From Chlorobiota bacterium (GTDB lineage: Bacteria > Bacteroidota > Ignavibacteria > OLB7), in contig JAGWAZ010000002.1 in NCBI GenBank assembly GCA_021296135.1, positions 1-64,000 of the forward strand: a stretch of DNA of 64,000 nucleotides, in the 5' to 3' direction. Positions 40,688 to 50,452 of this stretch are shown in pieces. The stretch's first letter is position 1, and each line of letters opens with the position of its first letter. The notes beneath the pieces were generated by a model. That model was not told the DNA's origin. It ran no database searches and saw only the letters and a list, made by a program, of their open reading frames with translations. The position numbers were made by a program, and so were the translations under genes.

Positions 40688-41380
40688 ATGGAATCCCAAT
40701 CCAAGCTTATAGTGGCATTAACCTCTCAAGTTGGTCGCAAATACCTTACCGGTATTACCGGAGTTCTTCTTGTCATCTTTATTATCGGTCATTTGCTTGG
40801 AAACTTGCAGTTGCTCGATTCCGATCCTGAGCGGTTTAACGCCTACGCAAAATCCCTTCACGATTTTGGACTGCTTCTCTATATCATAGAAATTGCACTT
40901 GCGGGTGTTATTCTTCTGCATGCTTTTATTGGGATCGCAATATTTATGCGAAAACTGAAAGCTCGCAAACATGGATATAAGGTCTCAGGACAAAAACAGG
41001 GGGGCAATGGAAAGCAGTCACTCGCTTCTCGATCAATGATCTACACAGGAATTGTTCTGCTGATTTTCCTGGTTGTGCACATCGCGCAATTCCGGTTTGG
41101 ACCCGCAAAAGAGACTGTAATCAATAATGAACCAGCAATGGATCTCCATGCACTTGTTATGGAGACATTCTCAAATATCTGGTGGGTCATCTTTTATGTT
41201 GGTGTAATGGTTCTGATTGGCTTTCATTTGCGTCATGGGATCTGGAGCGCTTTGCAATCGCTCGGAGCCATGAAGCCACGCTGGTCCAAAGCGATTCATG
41301 GTGCTGCGCTGATTATCGGATTATTGTTGGCGATCGGCTTCCTGGTGCTTCCGATTATTATTTACGTCCGACAGGTATAG
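40688..41380 (+). CDS. sdhC: Succinate dehydrogenase cytochrome b subunit
   Basis: [25 protein letters not shown] and [16 protein letters not shown]; upstream of sdhA/sdhB. Confidence 0.9.
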   Translation: MESQSKLIVALTSQVGRKYLTGITGVLLVIFIIGHLLGNLQLLDSDPERFNAYAKSLHDFGLLLYIIEIALAGVILLHAFIGIAIFMRKLKARKHGYKVSGQKQGGNGKQSLASRSMIYTGIVLLIFLVVHIAQFRFGPAKETVINNEPAMDLHALVMETFSNIWWVIFYVGVMVLIGFHLRHGIWSALQSLGAMKPRWSKAIHGAALIIGLLLAIGFLVLPIIIYVRQV

Positions 41381-41456
41381 CAGGACAAGGAATAAGCCAA
41401 GGGCTCTAAGTACAAATTCTATCCTCGAAGAATCAAGCTCAAAACACGTTTCATAC

Positions 41457-43379
41457 ATGTCAGACTCAATTCTTAACGCACGGATTCCTGAAGGCCGTCT
41501 TGAAGATAAGTGGCAGAACTTCCTTGATTCCTGCAAACTGGTAAATCCGAACAACAAGAGAAAGCATACGATTATTGTTGTAGGAACCGGATTGGCCGGA
41601 GCTTCTTCCGCTGCGTCGTTGGCCGAGCTTGGATATAACGTTAAGGCATTCTGTATTCAGGATTCGGCTCGTCGTGCACACAGCATCGCAGCGCAAGGTG
41701 GAATCAATGCTGCGAAAAACTATCATGATGATGGCGATACAGTCTGGCGACTCTTCTATGATACAATCAAAGGGGGGGACTATCGTGCGCGAGAAGCAAA
41801 TGTCTATCGACTGGCACAAATCAGCAATAACATTATCGATCAGTCTGTAGCGCAGGGCGTTCCCTTTGCGCGGGAGTATGGAGGGTTGTTAGCCAACCGG
41901 TCGTTTGGTGGTGCTCAGGTTTCTCGTACGTTTTATGCACGTGGCCAGACCGGGCAACAGTTATTGCTTGGAGCCTATCAGGCGCTTTCGAAGATGGTAG
42001 ATGCTGGCAAGGTTGAGATGCTGCCACGTCAGGAGATGTTGGATCTCGTTGTTATTGAGGGCAAAGCACGAGGCATTATCACTCGGAATCTTGTGACCGG
42101 AGAGTACGAGCGTCATGTAGCAGATGCGGTTCTGCTTTGCACCGGTGGTTACGGAAATGTATTCTATCTCTCAACCAACGCAAAAAATTCGAACGTTACA
42201 GCAGCATGGCGATGCTATAAACGCGGAGCATACTTTGCGAACCCTTGTTATACGCAGATTCACCCAACCTGCATTCCGGTATCGGGGGACTATCAATCGA
42301 AACTGACCCTGATGTCGGAGAGTCTCCGGAATGATGGACGCGTATGGGTTCCGAAGAATGCCGACGACAAACGCCCTCCAAACCAGATACCGGAGTCGGA
42401 TCGCGACTATTATCTTGAACGGAGATATCCCAGCTTCGGCAATCTGGTTCCACGTGACGTTGCTTCTCGCAATGCCAAGCACGTTGTTGATGACGGGCGT
42501 GGTGTAGGGGCAAGGGGCGTGGCTGTCTACCTCGATTTTGCCGATTCAATCAATCGCCTTGGTGTGGATGCAATTTCTGCTCGATATGGAAATCTCTTCG
42601 ACATGTACGAGCGGATTACGGGAGAAAACCCCTACGAGAAACCGATGCGTATCTATCCTGCCGTTCACTATACAATGGGAGGCCTCTGGGTCGATTATCA
42701 CCTTATGAGCACAATCCCTGGTCTCTTTGTCCTCGGAGAGGCCAACTTCTCAGATCACGGAGCAAACCGTCTTGGTGCAAGCGCTTTGATGCAAGGGCTT
42801 TCTGATGGCTATTTTGTGATCTCTCATACACTCGGAGATTATATTGCCAACAACAGTTTCCCTGATGTTAGTGATAGCAACGAAGCCTTTGCCGAGGTTG
42901 AAAGCGAATCCTCACAGCGAATAGAGAAGCTTCTCTCGATTCAGGGTGAGAGGACAGTCCTCGAATTCCATCGTGATCTTGGAAAAATCATGTGGGACAA
43001 TGTCGGGATGTCCAGAAACAGGGAGGGATTAGGGAGTGCAATTTCAGAGATTCAAAAGTTGCGGGACGAATTCTGGCAGAATCTGAAAGTTCCTGGCCAG
43101 GCAACCACTTACAACAAAAATCTGGAATTTGCCGGACGTGTTGCCGATTTTCTTGAGCTTGGCGAGCTAATGGCAAAGGATGCGCTCCACCGTGAAGAAT
43201 CCTGTGGAGGACATTTCCGTGAGGAGTATCAGACCGAGGAAGGAGAGGCTCTTCGCAACGACGAAGAGTTTACCTATGTCGCTGCATGGGAGTATTCGGA
43301 CCTGAATGGTGAGTCGACGCTCCACAAAGAGAATCTTGAATTTGAGCGTGTTGCTCCGAGCCAACGAAGCTATAAGTAA
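41457..43379 (+). CDS. sdhA: Succinate dehydrogenase/fumarate reductase flavoprotein subunit
   Basis: [38 protein letters not shown] and [22 protein letters not shown]. Confidence 0.96.
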   Translation: MSDSILNARIPEGRLEDKWQNFLDSCKLVNPNNKRKHTIIVVGTGLAGASSAASLAELGYNVKAFCIQDSARRAHSIAAQGGINAAKNYHDDGDTVWRLFYDTIKGGDYRAREANVYRLAQISNNIIDQSVAQGVPFAREYGGLLANRSFGGAQVSRTFYARGQTGQQLLLGAYQALSKMVDAGKVEMLPRQEMLDLVVIEGKARGIITRNLVTGEYERHVADAVLLCTGGYGNVFYLSTNAKNSNVTAAWRCYKRGAYFANPCYTQIHPTCIPVSGDYQSKLTLMSESLRNDGRVWVPKNADDKRPPNQIPESDRDYYLERRYPSFGNLVPRDVASRNAKHVVDDGRGVGARGVAVYLDFADSINRLGVDAISARYGNLFDMYERITGENPYEKPMRIYPAVHYTMGGLWVDYHLMSTIPGLFVLGEANFSDHGANRLGASALMQGLSDGYFVISHTLGDYIANNSFPDVSDSNEAFAEVESESSQRIEKLLSIQGERTVLEFHRDLGKIMWDNVGMSRNREGLGSAISEIQKLRDEFWQNLKVPGQATTYNKNLEFAGRVADFLELGELMAKDALHREESCGGHFREEYQTEEGEALRNDEEFTYVAAWEYSDLNGESTLHKENLEFERVAPSQRSYK

Positions 43380-43382
43380 TTA

Positions 43383-43434
43383 AAAATTCAAAAGGAAGTC
43401 TGGTTCTATTGCTGCATCCTCCTTTTTGAATTTT
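43383..43434 (+). terminator. Hairpin in the sdhA-sdhB intergenic region (possible attenuator)
   Basis: aaaattcaaaagga / tcctttttgaatttt arms with a one-base bulge, followed by T-rich sequence. Confidence 0.4.
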
Positions 43435-43464
43435 GAATTTTTATTTTTGAACTGATCAAGCGAT

Positions 43465-44202
43465 ATGAAGCTTAGTTTGAAGATATGGAGACAAGAAGGA
43501 CCGGATAAGGAGGGACGACTTGTTCGGTACCAGGTCGAAGCCAATCCACATATGTCGTTTCTCGAGATGATCGACGTGCTCAACGAGCAACTTATCAAAG
43601 CGGGGGAGGATCCGGTAGAATTCGATCATGATTGTCGTGAGGGGATCTGTGGCTCCTGCAACATGGTGATTAATGGTGTGCCGCACGGGCCTCTACGCGG
43701 GACGGCCGCCTGTCAGTTGCACATGCGACATTACAAGGATGGAGATACTATCGTTATCGAACCCTGGCTTGCTCGAGGCTTCCCGATTATCAAAGACCTT
43801 GTTGTCGACCGGAGCGCGTTTGACAGAATTATTGCAGCTGGCGGATATGTAAGTGTGGATACAGGTTCAGCCCCCGATGCAAATGCCATCCCGATTGAAA
43901 AGGTGAAATCTGATACTGCGTTCGACTATGCAACCTGTATCGGTTGTGGCGCTTGTGTTGCTGCCTGTCCAAACGCTTCGGCTTCTCTTTTCACGGCATC
44001 AAAAATTGCACATCTTGCTCTTCTTCCTCAAGGGGATGCTGAGAGGAAGACCCGCGTGGTTCGCATGGTTGATCAAATGGAGAAGGAGGGATTTGGTGAT
44101 TGTTCAAATCATGGCGCTTGTGAAGTGGTCTGTCCAAAAGAAATTCCAATTGATGCTATTGCCTTCATGAGAAGGGAGTATATGAAGGCCGTTCTCTCGT
44201 AG
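43465..44202 (+). CDS. sdhB: Succinate dehydrogenase/fumarate reductase iron-sulfur subunit
   Basis: [44 protein letters not shown] and [16 protein letters not shown]. Confidence 0.95.
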   Translation: MKLSLKIWRQEGPDKEGRLVRYQVEANPHMSFLEMIDVLNEQLIKAGEDPVEFDHDCREGICGSCNMVINGVPHGPLRGTAACQLHMRHYKDGDTIVIEPWLARGFPIIKDLVVDRSAFDRIIAAGGYVSVDTGSAPDANAIPIEKVKSDTAFDYATCIGCGACVAACPNASASLFTASKIAHLALLPQGDAERKTRVVRMVDQMEKEGFGDCSNHGACEVVCPKEIPIDAIAFMRREYMKAVLS

Positions 44203-44318
44203 TACCAGAGAACAGCGATTTCTTTAGCGCCTGTTTGTTGTAGGAGCAAAGCTTAATGAGTTGAAAGTTTATAGAGTCGAAGAGCTTGTGAGTCGAAAGT
44301 TGGGGGGTGAGAGCTTGA

Positions 44319-44778
44319 GATGTTATTATTGGTGCTGGCCCAAAGGGATTGGCTTGCGGGGTATATGCGCGACGTGCAGAACTACGACAGGTAGTAATTG
44401 AGAAAGAGACTATTGTCAATACGATTGTCGGGTATCCTCGATCGATAACGTTCTTTTCAACTCCTGAACGGCGCTCAATTGGTGATCTTCCCTTTTCATC
44501 TCCTCATTTTCGCCCATCAAGGCAAGAGGCTATTGTCTATTGAAGCCAACGTTCCCGACCTGTTTCTGGCCGGGTCGGTTGCCTGCGGGTGCAAAACATG
44601 GGAGACTTTTATTGAAAATGGACGAGAACATGCAAAAATTGTGATGGAGCAGATCCTTGCCTATGCTATTAAGAACTCAAGAGTGGAGGATCTTAATCTG
44701 AGAGGGAGGCTGAATGGTATTGTCTCCACACCGTTGCAGGGCTATATTGGGATTAATCCGTGTAAGTCTCAGGAATAA
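44319..44778 (+). pseudogene. YpdA-like flavoprotein disulfide reductase pseudogene with internal deletion
   Basis: Frame 1: DVIIGAGPKGLACGVYARRAELRQVVIEKETIVNTIVGYPRSITFFSTPERRSIGDLPFSSPHFRPSRQEAIVY*; frame 2: VPDLFLAGSVACGCKTWETFIENGREHAKIV. N- and C-terminal pieces of one family, middle missing, frame shifted; a TGA directly precedes the N-terminal piece. Confidence 0.8.
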
Positions 44779-44889
44779 TTACGCATGATACATATCAAGT
44801 TGCTATTCTCAGGACCGGAAATCCTTCCGTCAAATCAAGCTAACTCTTCACGTAGAAAAACACACCGCTTCAATCGGAGTGGTGGTTTT

Positions 44890-46542
44890 ATGTGGTACGT
44901 TTTCCTCTTCGCATCTTTTTTTTATGTCACCAAGCTTTTCGCACAGGTGGAAGCACCGGTTAGTGGAGAAGGTCCGCGTTGGTTTGGAACTACCGGCAAA
45001 TCGTTGCCATACGATACCTCGGCCCAGGAAGCGTTGGCCGAACGTGCGCTCGCAACTGCCGGTTTGCTCGAAGGAGCTATTGACCCGGAACAATATCATG
45101 TGGGGCCAAATGATATTCTGACGGTTACAATCTGGACTTCCAGGACTCAGCAGTATGATATTCTCGTGACACCTGATGCCAAGGTTTTGATACAGACTGT
45201 GGGGGAGGTGAATTTAAGGGATAAAACGTTAGCAGAAGCAGAGAAGGAGATCAAAAAGGCGGTTGCTCGTGTCTATAACGTTGATGCTTCAGTCTCTTTG
45301 AGGAAGATGAGAGAGTTCAAAGTGAACGTTACCGGTGCCGTTCGGCTTCCCGGTGCTGTGACTGCAACGCCTGCGACGCGGGTTTCGGAAGTGGTTGGTC
45401 TTGCTGGCGGGCCTTTACAACGGGGAAACCAGCGTGACATACTCATCTATCGACGAAAGCCTGAAGGAACCCGTGAGGTAATTCGTGTTGATCTACTTCC
45501 GTTCTTTGCTTTTGCTGATCTCTCCAGCAATCAGTTTGTGTGTGATGGCGATGTTATCAAGGTAGGTATTGTCGATCCGGACAATGTTGTGCAGATCTAT
45601 GGTGAAGTTGCCATGGAGGGAGAGTATTCCTTCCAACCGACTGATTCGATCTCAACGATCATCAACGCATCGTTTGGGTTCACGGCTAATGCCCGTCGCG
45701 ATTCAATCCTGGTAATAAGTGTCACAGAGGCAGGGGAGATAAGCAGTGAGACGTGGCATAGTTATCTGAATGATGGAATACTCACAAATGATCGTGCTCT
45801 CCAGAACGGTGACAGGATATTTGTTTGGGGCAAACCCAGGTTTCGTCAGCGGGATCAGGTCGTTGTGGCTGGAGAAGTGCAGCAGCCGGGGGTCTATCCG
45901 ATTGTTCCTGGCTCGACAACCTTGCGGGAGTTGATTTCCATGTCGGGAGGATTTACTCAAGAGGCTTCCCTGATCGATGCAGTACTTATTCGCCGTGAAG
46001 CCATCGGACAACCCGATGAGTATTTCCGGTATGTTAGCGCGATTGAGTCTACGAATCGAACATTAGATGAGCAAGCATACTTCCGGACGAAGTTGTTGGA
46101 GCTAGCCAAGCAGGGTGAGATGGCAGTAGATTTTCGTGCTCTCATGAACGGAGATGAATCGCAGAATATCCCGTTGATGAGCAATGACTCACTTTACGTG
46201 CCGGTGCTTCTCGGCCATATTCGTGTTTCGGGCAAAGTGAAGAATCCGGGACACTTTCTTTACGAGTCGGGTTCAGAGTATGAGGCATATGTTGATAGGG
46301 CTGGAGGATATGGTTGGAAGGCGGATAAAGGTGAGACGCAGGTTATCAAGGGGAGATCAGGGGATCGATTCCCGGCTAAAGATGAAGAGAACTATATCCT
46401 TGAACCAGGAGATGCAATTTTTGTTCCTGAAGAGCAACCTTCAAATTTCTGGGAAAGTTTTACGATTGCGTTAACGATTGCGACGCAAACGACTGCGATA
46501 GTTGCTCTTGTCATAAGTCTGACCGGAAGCAACAATCCGTAG
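44890..46542 (+). CDS. Polysaccharide export protein, Wza-like, with SLBB domains
   Basis: YHVGPNDILTVTIWTSRTQQYDILVTPDAKVLIQTVGEVNLRDKTLAEAEKEI and repeated SLBB-like VTGAVRLPGAVTA, VAGEVQQPGVYPIVPGSTTLRELISMSGG. Confidence 0.9.
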   Translation: MWYVFLFASFFYVTKLFAQVEAPVSGEGPRWFGTTGKSLPYDTSAQEALAERALATAGLLEGAIDPEQYHVGPNDILTVTIWTSRTQQYDILVTPDAKVLIQTVGEVNLRDKTLAEAEKEIKKAVARVYNVDASVSLRKMREFKVNVTGAVRLPGAVTATPATRVSEVVGLAGGPLQRGNQRDILIYRRKPEGTREVIRVDLLPFFAFADLSSNQFVCDGDVIKVGIVDPDNVVQIYGEVAMEGEYSFQPTDSISTIINASFGFTANARRDSILVISVTEAGEISSETWHSYLNDGILTNDRALQNGDRIFVWGKPRFRQRDQVVVAGEVQQPGVYPIVPGSTTLRELISMSGGFTQEASLIDAVLIRREAIGQPDEYFRYVSAIESTNRTLDEQAYFRTKLLELAKQGEMAVDFRALMNGDESQNIPLMSNDSLYVPVLLGHIRVSGKVKNPGHFLYESGSEYEAYVDRAGGYGWKADKGETQVIKGRSGDRFPAKDEENYILEPGDAIFVPEEQPSNFWESFTIALTIATQTTAIVALVISLTGSNNP

Positions 46543-46586
46543 AGAAACTATCCTACCGAGACAGGATTGATCCGATAGAAGCATAA

Positions 46587-47849
46587 ATGTGTATGGATAA
46601 TCAACGCTTGAATGAGGGGGAGAGTACCTTGTTCCCTGAGACCCCTCAACAAAGTTCAGCACGACTTTACGATTACCTTGTGGTCGTTTGGCGGCACAAA
46701 CGTTTCTTTGTCATCTTCACGATAGTTGGTCTTCTTCTTGCAATAGCCTATTCTCTGACCATCCCCTACACGTATGTTGCCACTGCAACGTTAATGCCGC
46801 CTGAGCGGGAATCGGGGTCACGGTCAAATTTTACATCGCTCATACAATCGGGTGGTATAGACCTGTTCGGTCTTGGAGAAACTTCTTCAGGGCGCATCTT
46901 TATAGAAATGCTTCAGAGTCGCACACTTGCCGACAGCTTGATAGAGCGATTGGATCTGATGGAGCGACTTGGACTCCCGGAAAGCCGTATTGTTGCGATA
47001 GATGAGTTGAAGGGGAAAATCGAGGTTGAAGAAACGAAGTCAGGCGTCATTATGATCGGGTTCAGCATAGGCACGCCCCGGTTCCCGAGTGATGAAGATA
47101 TTACCAAAGCGAAGACTCTTTCGGCAGAGATTGTGAACGAGGCCATCGAAGTCCTTGATATTCTGAACAGGGAGAAGATGGTCACTCAAGCGAAGAGCTC
47201 TCGTGAGTTCCTTGGTCGTATGGTAGAGTTGAAGCAAGCCGAGCTTGACTCAGCCCGACTGAGGATGGCTACGTTTCAGAAAGAAAACCGGGCCTTTGCT
47301 GTCGATAAACAATTAGAGCTTGTGGTTAAGTCGCTCGCTGAAACTCAGTACAGGATTCAGACGCTTGAGCTTGAGATTGCTTCAGTGGAGCAGGAATTCC
47401 GGCCTGACGCACAGGTCCTTGCCAATATGAGGGGAGAGCTTGCGGAGCTACGACAACAGCAAGCAGCAATGTCTACAAGAGATGTCCTGGGTATGAATCT
47501 GGACAATGCTCCCGATATTGCTATGGAGTATTTGAAGCGGCGACTTGATCTTGAGGTGGCAACGCAAGTATACTCCTATCTCGTGAGCCAGTACAATTCC
47601 GAACAGGTGCAGGAGGCACGTGACTTGCCAACAATTTCGGTGCTCGATCCGGCTGTTCCGCCTGAGTATCGTTCCGCTCCTCGCCGTACGTTCCTGGTAA
47701 TGATCTCATTTTTCATCATAGTCATAATTGGCGTTGTGCTGATCTTTTTGCTCGAATGGTTTGGCAAAGATGTTCGCAGGTTCAGTTCCGATTACTTCCC
47801 TCGATGGGTTAAACGAATCCTGCGTCTTCCTTCTACTTCCGGAGGTTGA
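46587..47849 (+). CDS. Wzz/GumC-type chain length determinant protein
   Basis: N- and C-terminal TM segments, PYTYVATATLMPPE, coiled-coil body and LDPAVPPEYRSAPRRTFLV; no kinase domain. Confidence 0.88.
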   Translation: MCMDNQRLNEGESTLFPETPQQSSARLYDYLVVVWRHKRFFVIFTIVGLLLAIAYSLTIPYTYVATATLMPPERESGSRSNFTSLIQSGGIDLFGLGETSSGRIFIEMLQSRTLADSLIERLDLMERLGLPESRIVAIDELKGKIEVEETKSGVIMIGFSIGTPRFPSDEDITKAKTLSAEIVNEAIEVLDILNREKMVTQAKSSREFLGRMVELKQAELDSARLRMATFQKENRAFAVDKQLELVVKSLAETQYRIQTLELEIASVEQEFRPDAQVLANMRGELAELRQQQAAMSTRDVLGMNLDNAPDIAMEYLKRRLDLEVATQVYSYLVSQYNSEQVQEARDLPTISVLDPAVPPEYRSAPRRTFLVMISFFIIVIIGVVLIFLLEWFGKDVRRFSSDYFPRWVKRILRLPSTSGG

Positions 47850-47855
47850 GTTCGT

Positions 47856-49055
47856 ATGAATTCGGGGACTACAACTTCGGGCGATAGCTTGGAACAGATC
47901 AGGGTACTTGCTATTGACAAAACGGCTGTACTGGCGCATGTTCGTGATCGGTGGGACAGACTTTCGGCACACCAGGAGATCGATCTTGCTCTACTTTCAC
48001 CCGATTCATGGATAGAAAACTTTCGCACCTACCGATTTACATCTTCAGATGCCTATCATTTCAAGGCCGTCGTGGGGAAGGTTATCGGGATTGGCCGTGA
48101 GTTGAAAGCGATCTATCGTTCGGGATTGTTCAAAGCGTTTCGTCAGACTCGTCCTGAAGTTGTGCTGATGTTCGAGGAGTCCTTCTCCTTCTTTGCTCTG
48201 CAAACACTTATTGCCCGGAGGCTATTCGCTCCGAATGCCAGGTTGGTCTTCTACAGCAACAACGTTACTTCATATAAAATTCCTGGCTACAGGCTTTCTA
48301 GACTCTACCGTGCGATAGCCAGGATTGTCACTCCACGTTGTGATGTAGGATTATGTGTGAACGATGCCGCCGAGAGAGTCCTCCGGGAAGCGGGCTATGG
48401 AATCGAAATCCGCACGCTCTTCTATGGGATTGATGAACGCCGGTTTGCTCCTGTCGAACGGATAAAAGCACGGAATGAGGTAGGCCTTTCCCCCGATCAA
48501 AGAGTCTTGCTCTATGCGGGTCGTTTGATTGAATTGAAGGGAGTACAGGATTTGATCGCAGCCTTTGAGGGCCTGTACAAGAGACGGCCAGACGATAAAT
48601 TAAAGCTTCTGATCGTCGGTGATGGGCCTTATAGAGAAGCGTTGCTTCAACAGGCAAATGCTCTTGATGCAAAAGAAAGAATTGAGTTCCGTCAGGTAGT
48701 TCCGATCGAGTCGATGCCGACCCTGATAGGCGCCTGCGACATGTTGGTTCTTCCCTCACGGAAAGAATTCAACGAACAGTTCGGGCGTGTGAATGCTGAA
48801 ACGATGCTGTGTGGAACAACTATAGTAGCATCGACAAGTGGAGCGATCCCGAAAGTGTTAGGCGAAAACGGTTTTGTTTTCGAGGCCGGTAATGTTGAGG
48901 AATTGACTGAGAAGATTATCTATATACTTGAGCATCCTGGTGAAGCAGAGGACCGAAGAACCAAGGGGCGAGCTTATGCTTTGAAGCACTATTCTACTCA
49001 GGCGGCTATTAGGAATCTGCTTCAACTTATTAAAGATATGACCGGAGAACGATAA
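47856..49055 (+). CDS. Glycosyltransferase family 4 protein
   Basis: VLLYAGRLIELKGVQDLIAAF, LLIVGDGPYREALLQQA and FNEQFGRVNAETMLCGTTIVASTSGAIPKVL. Confidence 0.92.
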   Translation: MNSGTTTSGDSLEQIRVLAIDKTAVLAHVRDRWDRLSAHQEIDLALLSPDSWIENFRTYRFTSSDAYHFKAVVGKVIGIGRELKAIYRSGLFKAFRQTRPEVVLMFEESFSFFALQTLIARRLFAPNARLVFYSNNVTSYKIPGYRLSRLYRAIARIVTPRCDVGLCVNDAAERVLREAGYGIEIRTLFYGIDERRFAPVERIKARNEVGLSPDQRVLLYAGRLIELKGVQDLIAAFEGLYKRRPDDKLKLLIVGDGPYREALLQQANALDAKERIEFRQVVPIESMPTLIGACDMLVLPSRKEFNEQFGRVNAETMLCGTTIVASTSGAIPKVLGENGFVFEAGNVEELTEKIIYILEHPGEAEDRRTKGRAYALKHYSTQAAIRNLLQLIKDMTGER

Positions 49056-49100
49056 GCGTTGCATACCCTGTTAGCTGATAGAACGCGCCGTGAAACGGCA

Positions 49101-50438
49101 ATGACACAGGATCGCTTCCTTCGCGACCCTATAGGCATGCTCATGCTTGTTCTGAGTGCGTTTATTCTGGGGTATGGTGGTGTCGGGTGGATAGAAACTC
49201 CTTTTCGAATCAAGTTCTTCGAGGCATGGGCCGGGGCAATTTTCTCCGGGATTGAGGTCATCATTTTGCTATTACCCTGTCTTGCCATGATTCGCCGCAT
49301 TGTCAGTGATGACTTCTACATATCACCATCCCGGTTGACCATGCCTGTTGTACTACTTGCTCTGTACATGGCGATCATCCCTTTCATCAGGATGACTTTT
49401 GCCGAGGGAGGATTTCGTATCCCGATGGAGGCAAACTTTGTTCCCTTCTTTATCATTATGTTTTTTACCTGGCGTCTGATCTTTCATCCATCAGATGTGC
49501 GATTGATGGTCTGGATGTTGATCGTTTGTATCGGCTTCCGATGTGTTGAAGGGGTGGCAATATGGTTCAGCAACGACATAATCTGGGGGCTCCTGACAGG
49601 TTGGAGAGATGGATTACTTCTGTCGCTCGGTCTGTGTGGTGCGTTGTTTGCCTACGTTATCAGACCGGAAGGTGAAGAATGGTACGCAAAGATTCGCAAG
49701 GCTTTGTATATGATTTTTCCCCTGGTGATTTTTGTCTTTATCGCTTCGATGCGGCGTTCCTATATGCTCGGCCTTGTGCTCACAATTCCAATCCTGGCAT
49801 TCTATCTCAAGCCCGCGGAGAGGAAGCGTCTTTTCAGGATTTTGCTTCTGGTTGCACCGTTGTTCATTGCTGCCATCTTTATAGTGGGAGCAGATCGTTT
49901 TACCAATCGAATAAGTGGGATTACTTCTCCAGGAGAAGAAAGCTCTGCAGCATGGAGGGTAATTGAGTACTACAACGTCTATCGGATGGCCCTCGAACGT
50001 CCGCTTTTTGGTTGGCCCTGGGGGTTTGCGTTCATTAATTATACCGGGATTGAGTTAACCTGGCTGAATATCCTGATCCCTCATAATGTCTATCTGTATG
50101 TTGTCATGCGTAGTGGACTTGTTGGCCTTGTCTTTTTTATCTGGTTGATCTGGAGATATGTACGACTTAGTCTCGATACCGTCAGAAATACTCCTTCACC
50201 AGGATACAGGTTCCTTGCTCTCTGGATGGCGAGTGCAACATTCCTTGTTGTCACTTCCGGTATAACAAACCCTGTCTTTGCCAGTAAATTGATAATTCTC
50301 ATCCCCTTTTTGATGACTCTTACGAGTTTTCTCCCAGGCGCTATCAGATCAAACAACAAAGGGGAAAAAAAATCCCTTGCATACTATCACGATTCGGCTG
50401 ATCTTTTCGTCAAAGAAAGGAACCATTCATCATTTTGA
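49101..50438 (+). CDS. O-antigen ligase/polymerase-like membrane protein
   Basis: Multi-TM protein with AAWRVIEYYNVYRMALERPLFGWPWGFAFI and NILIPHNVYLYVVMRSGLVGLVFFIWLIW (Wzy_C/WaaL-like); ORF extends to TTG at 49059. Confidence 0.85.
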   Translation: MTQDRFLRDPIGMLMLVLSAFILGYGGVGWIETPFRIKFFEAWAGAIFSGIEVIILLLPCLAMIRRIVSDDFYISPSRLTMPVVLLALYMAIIPFIRMTFAEGGFRIPMEANFVPFFIIMFFTWRLIFHPSDVRLMVWMLIVCIGFRCVEGVAIWFSNDIIWGLLTGWRDGLLLSLGLCGALFAYVIRPEGEEWYAKIRKALYMIFPLVIFVFIASMRRSYMLGLVLTIPILAFYLKPAERKRLFRILLLVAPLFIAAIFIVGADRFTNRISGITSPGEESSAAWRVIEYYNVYRMALERPLFGWPWGFAFINYTGIELTWLNILIPHNVYLYVVMRSGLVGLVFFIWLIWRYVRLSLDTVRNTPSPGYRFLALWMASATFLVVTSGITNPVFASKLIILIPFLMTLTSFLPGAIRSNNKGEKKSLAYYHDSADLFVKERNHSSF

Positions 50439-50452
50439 GATATAACCTCTCT

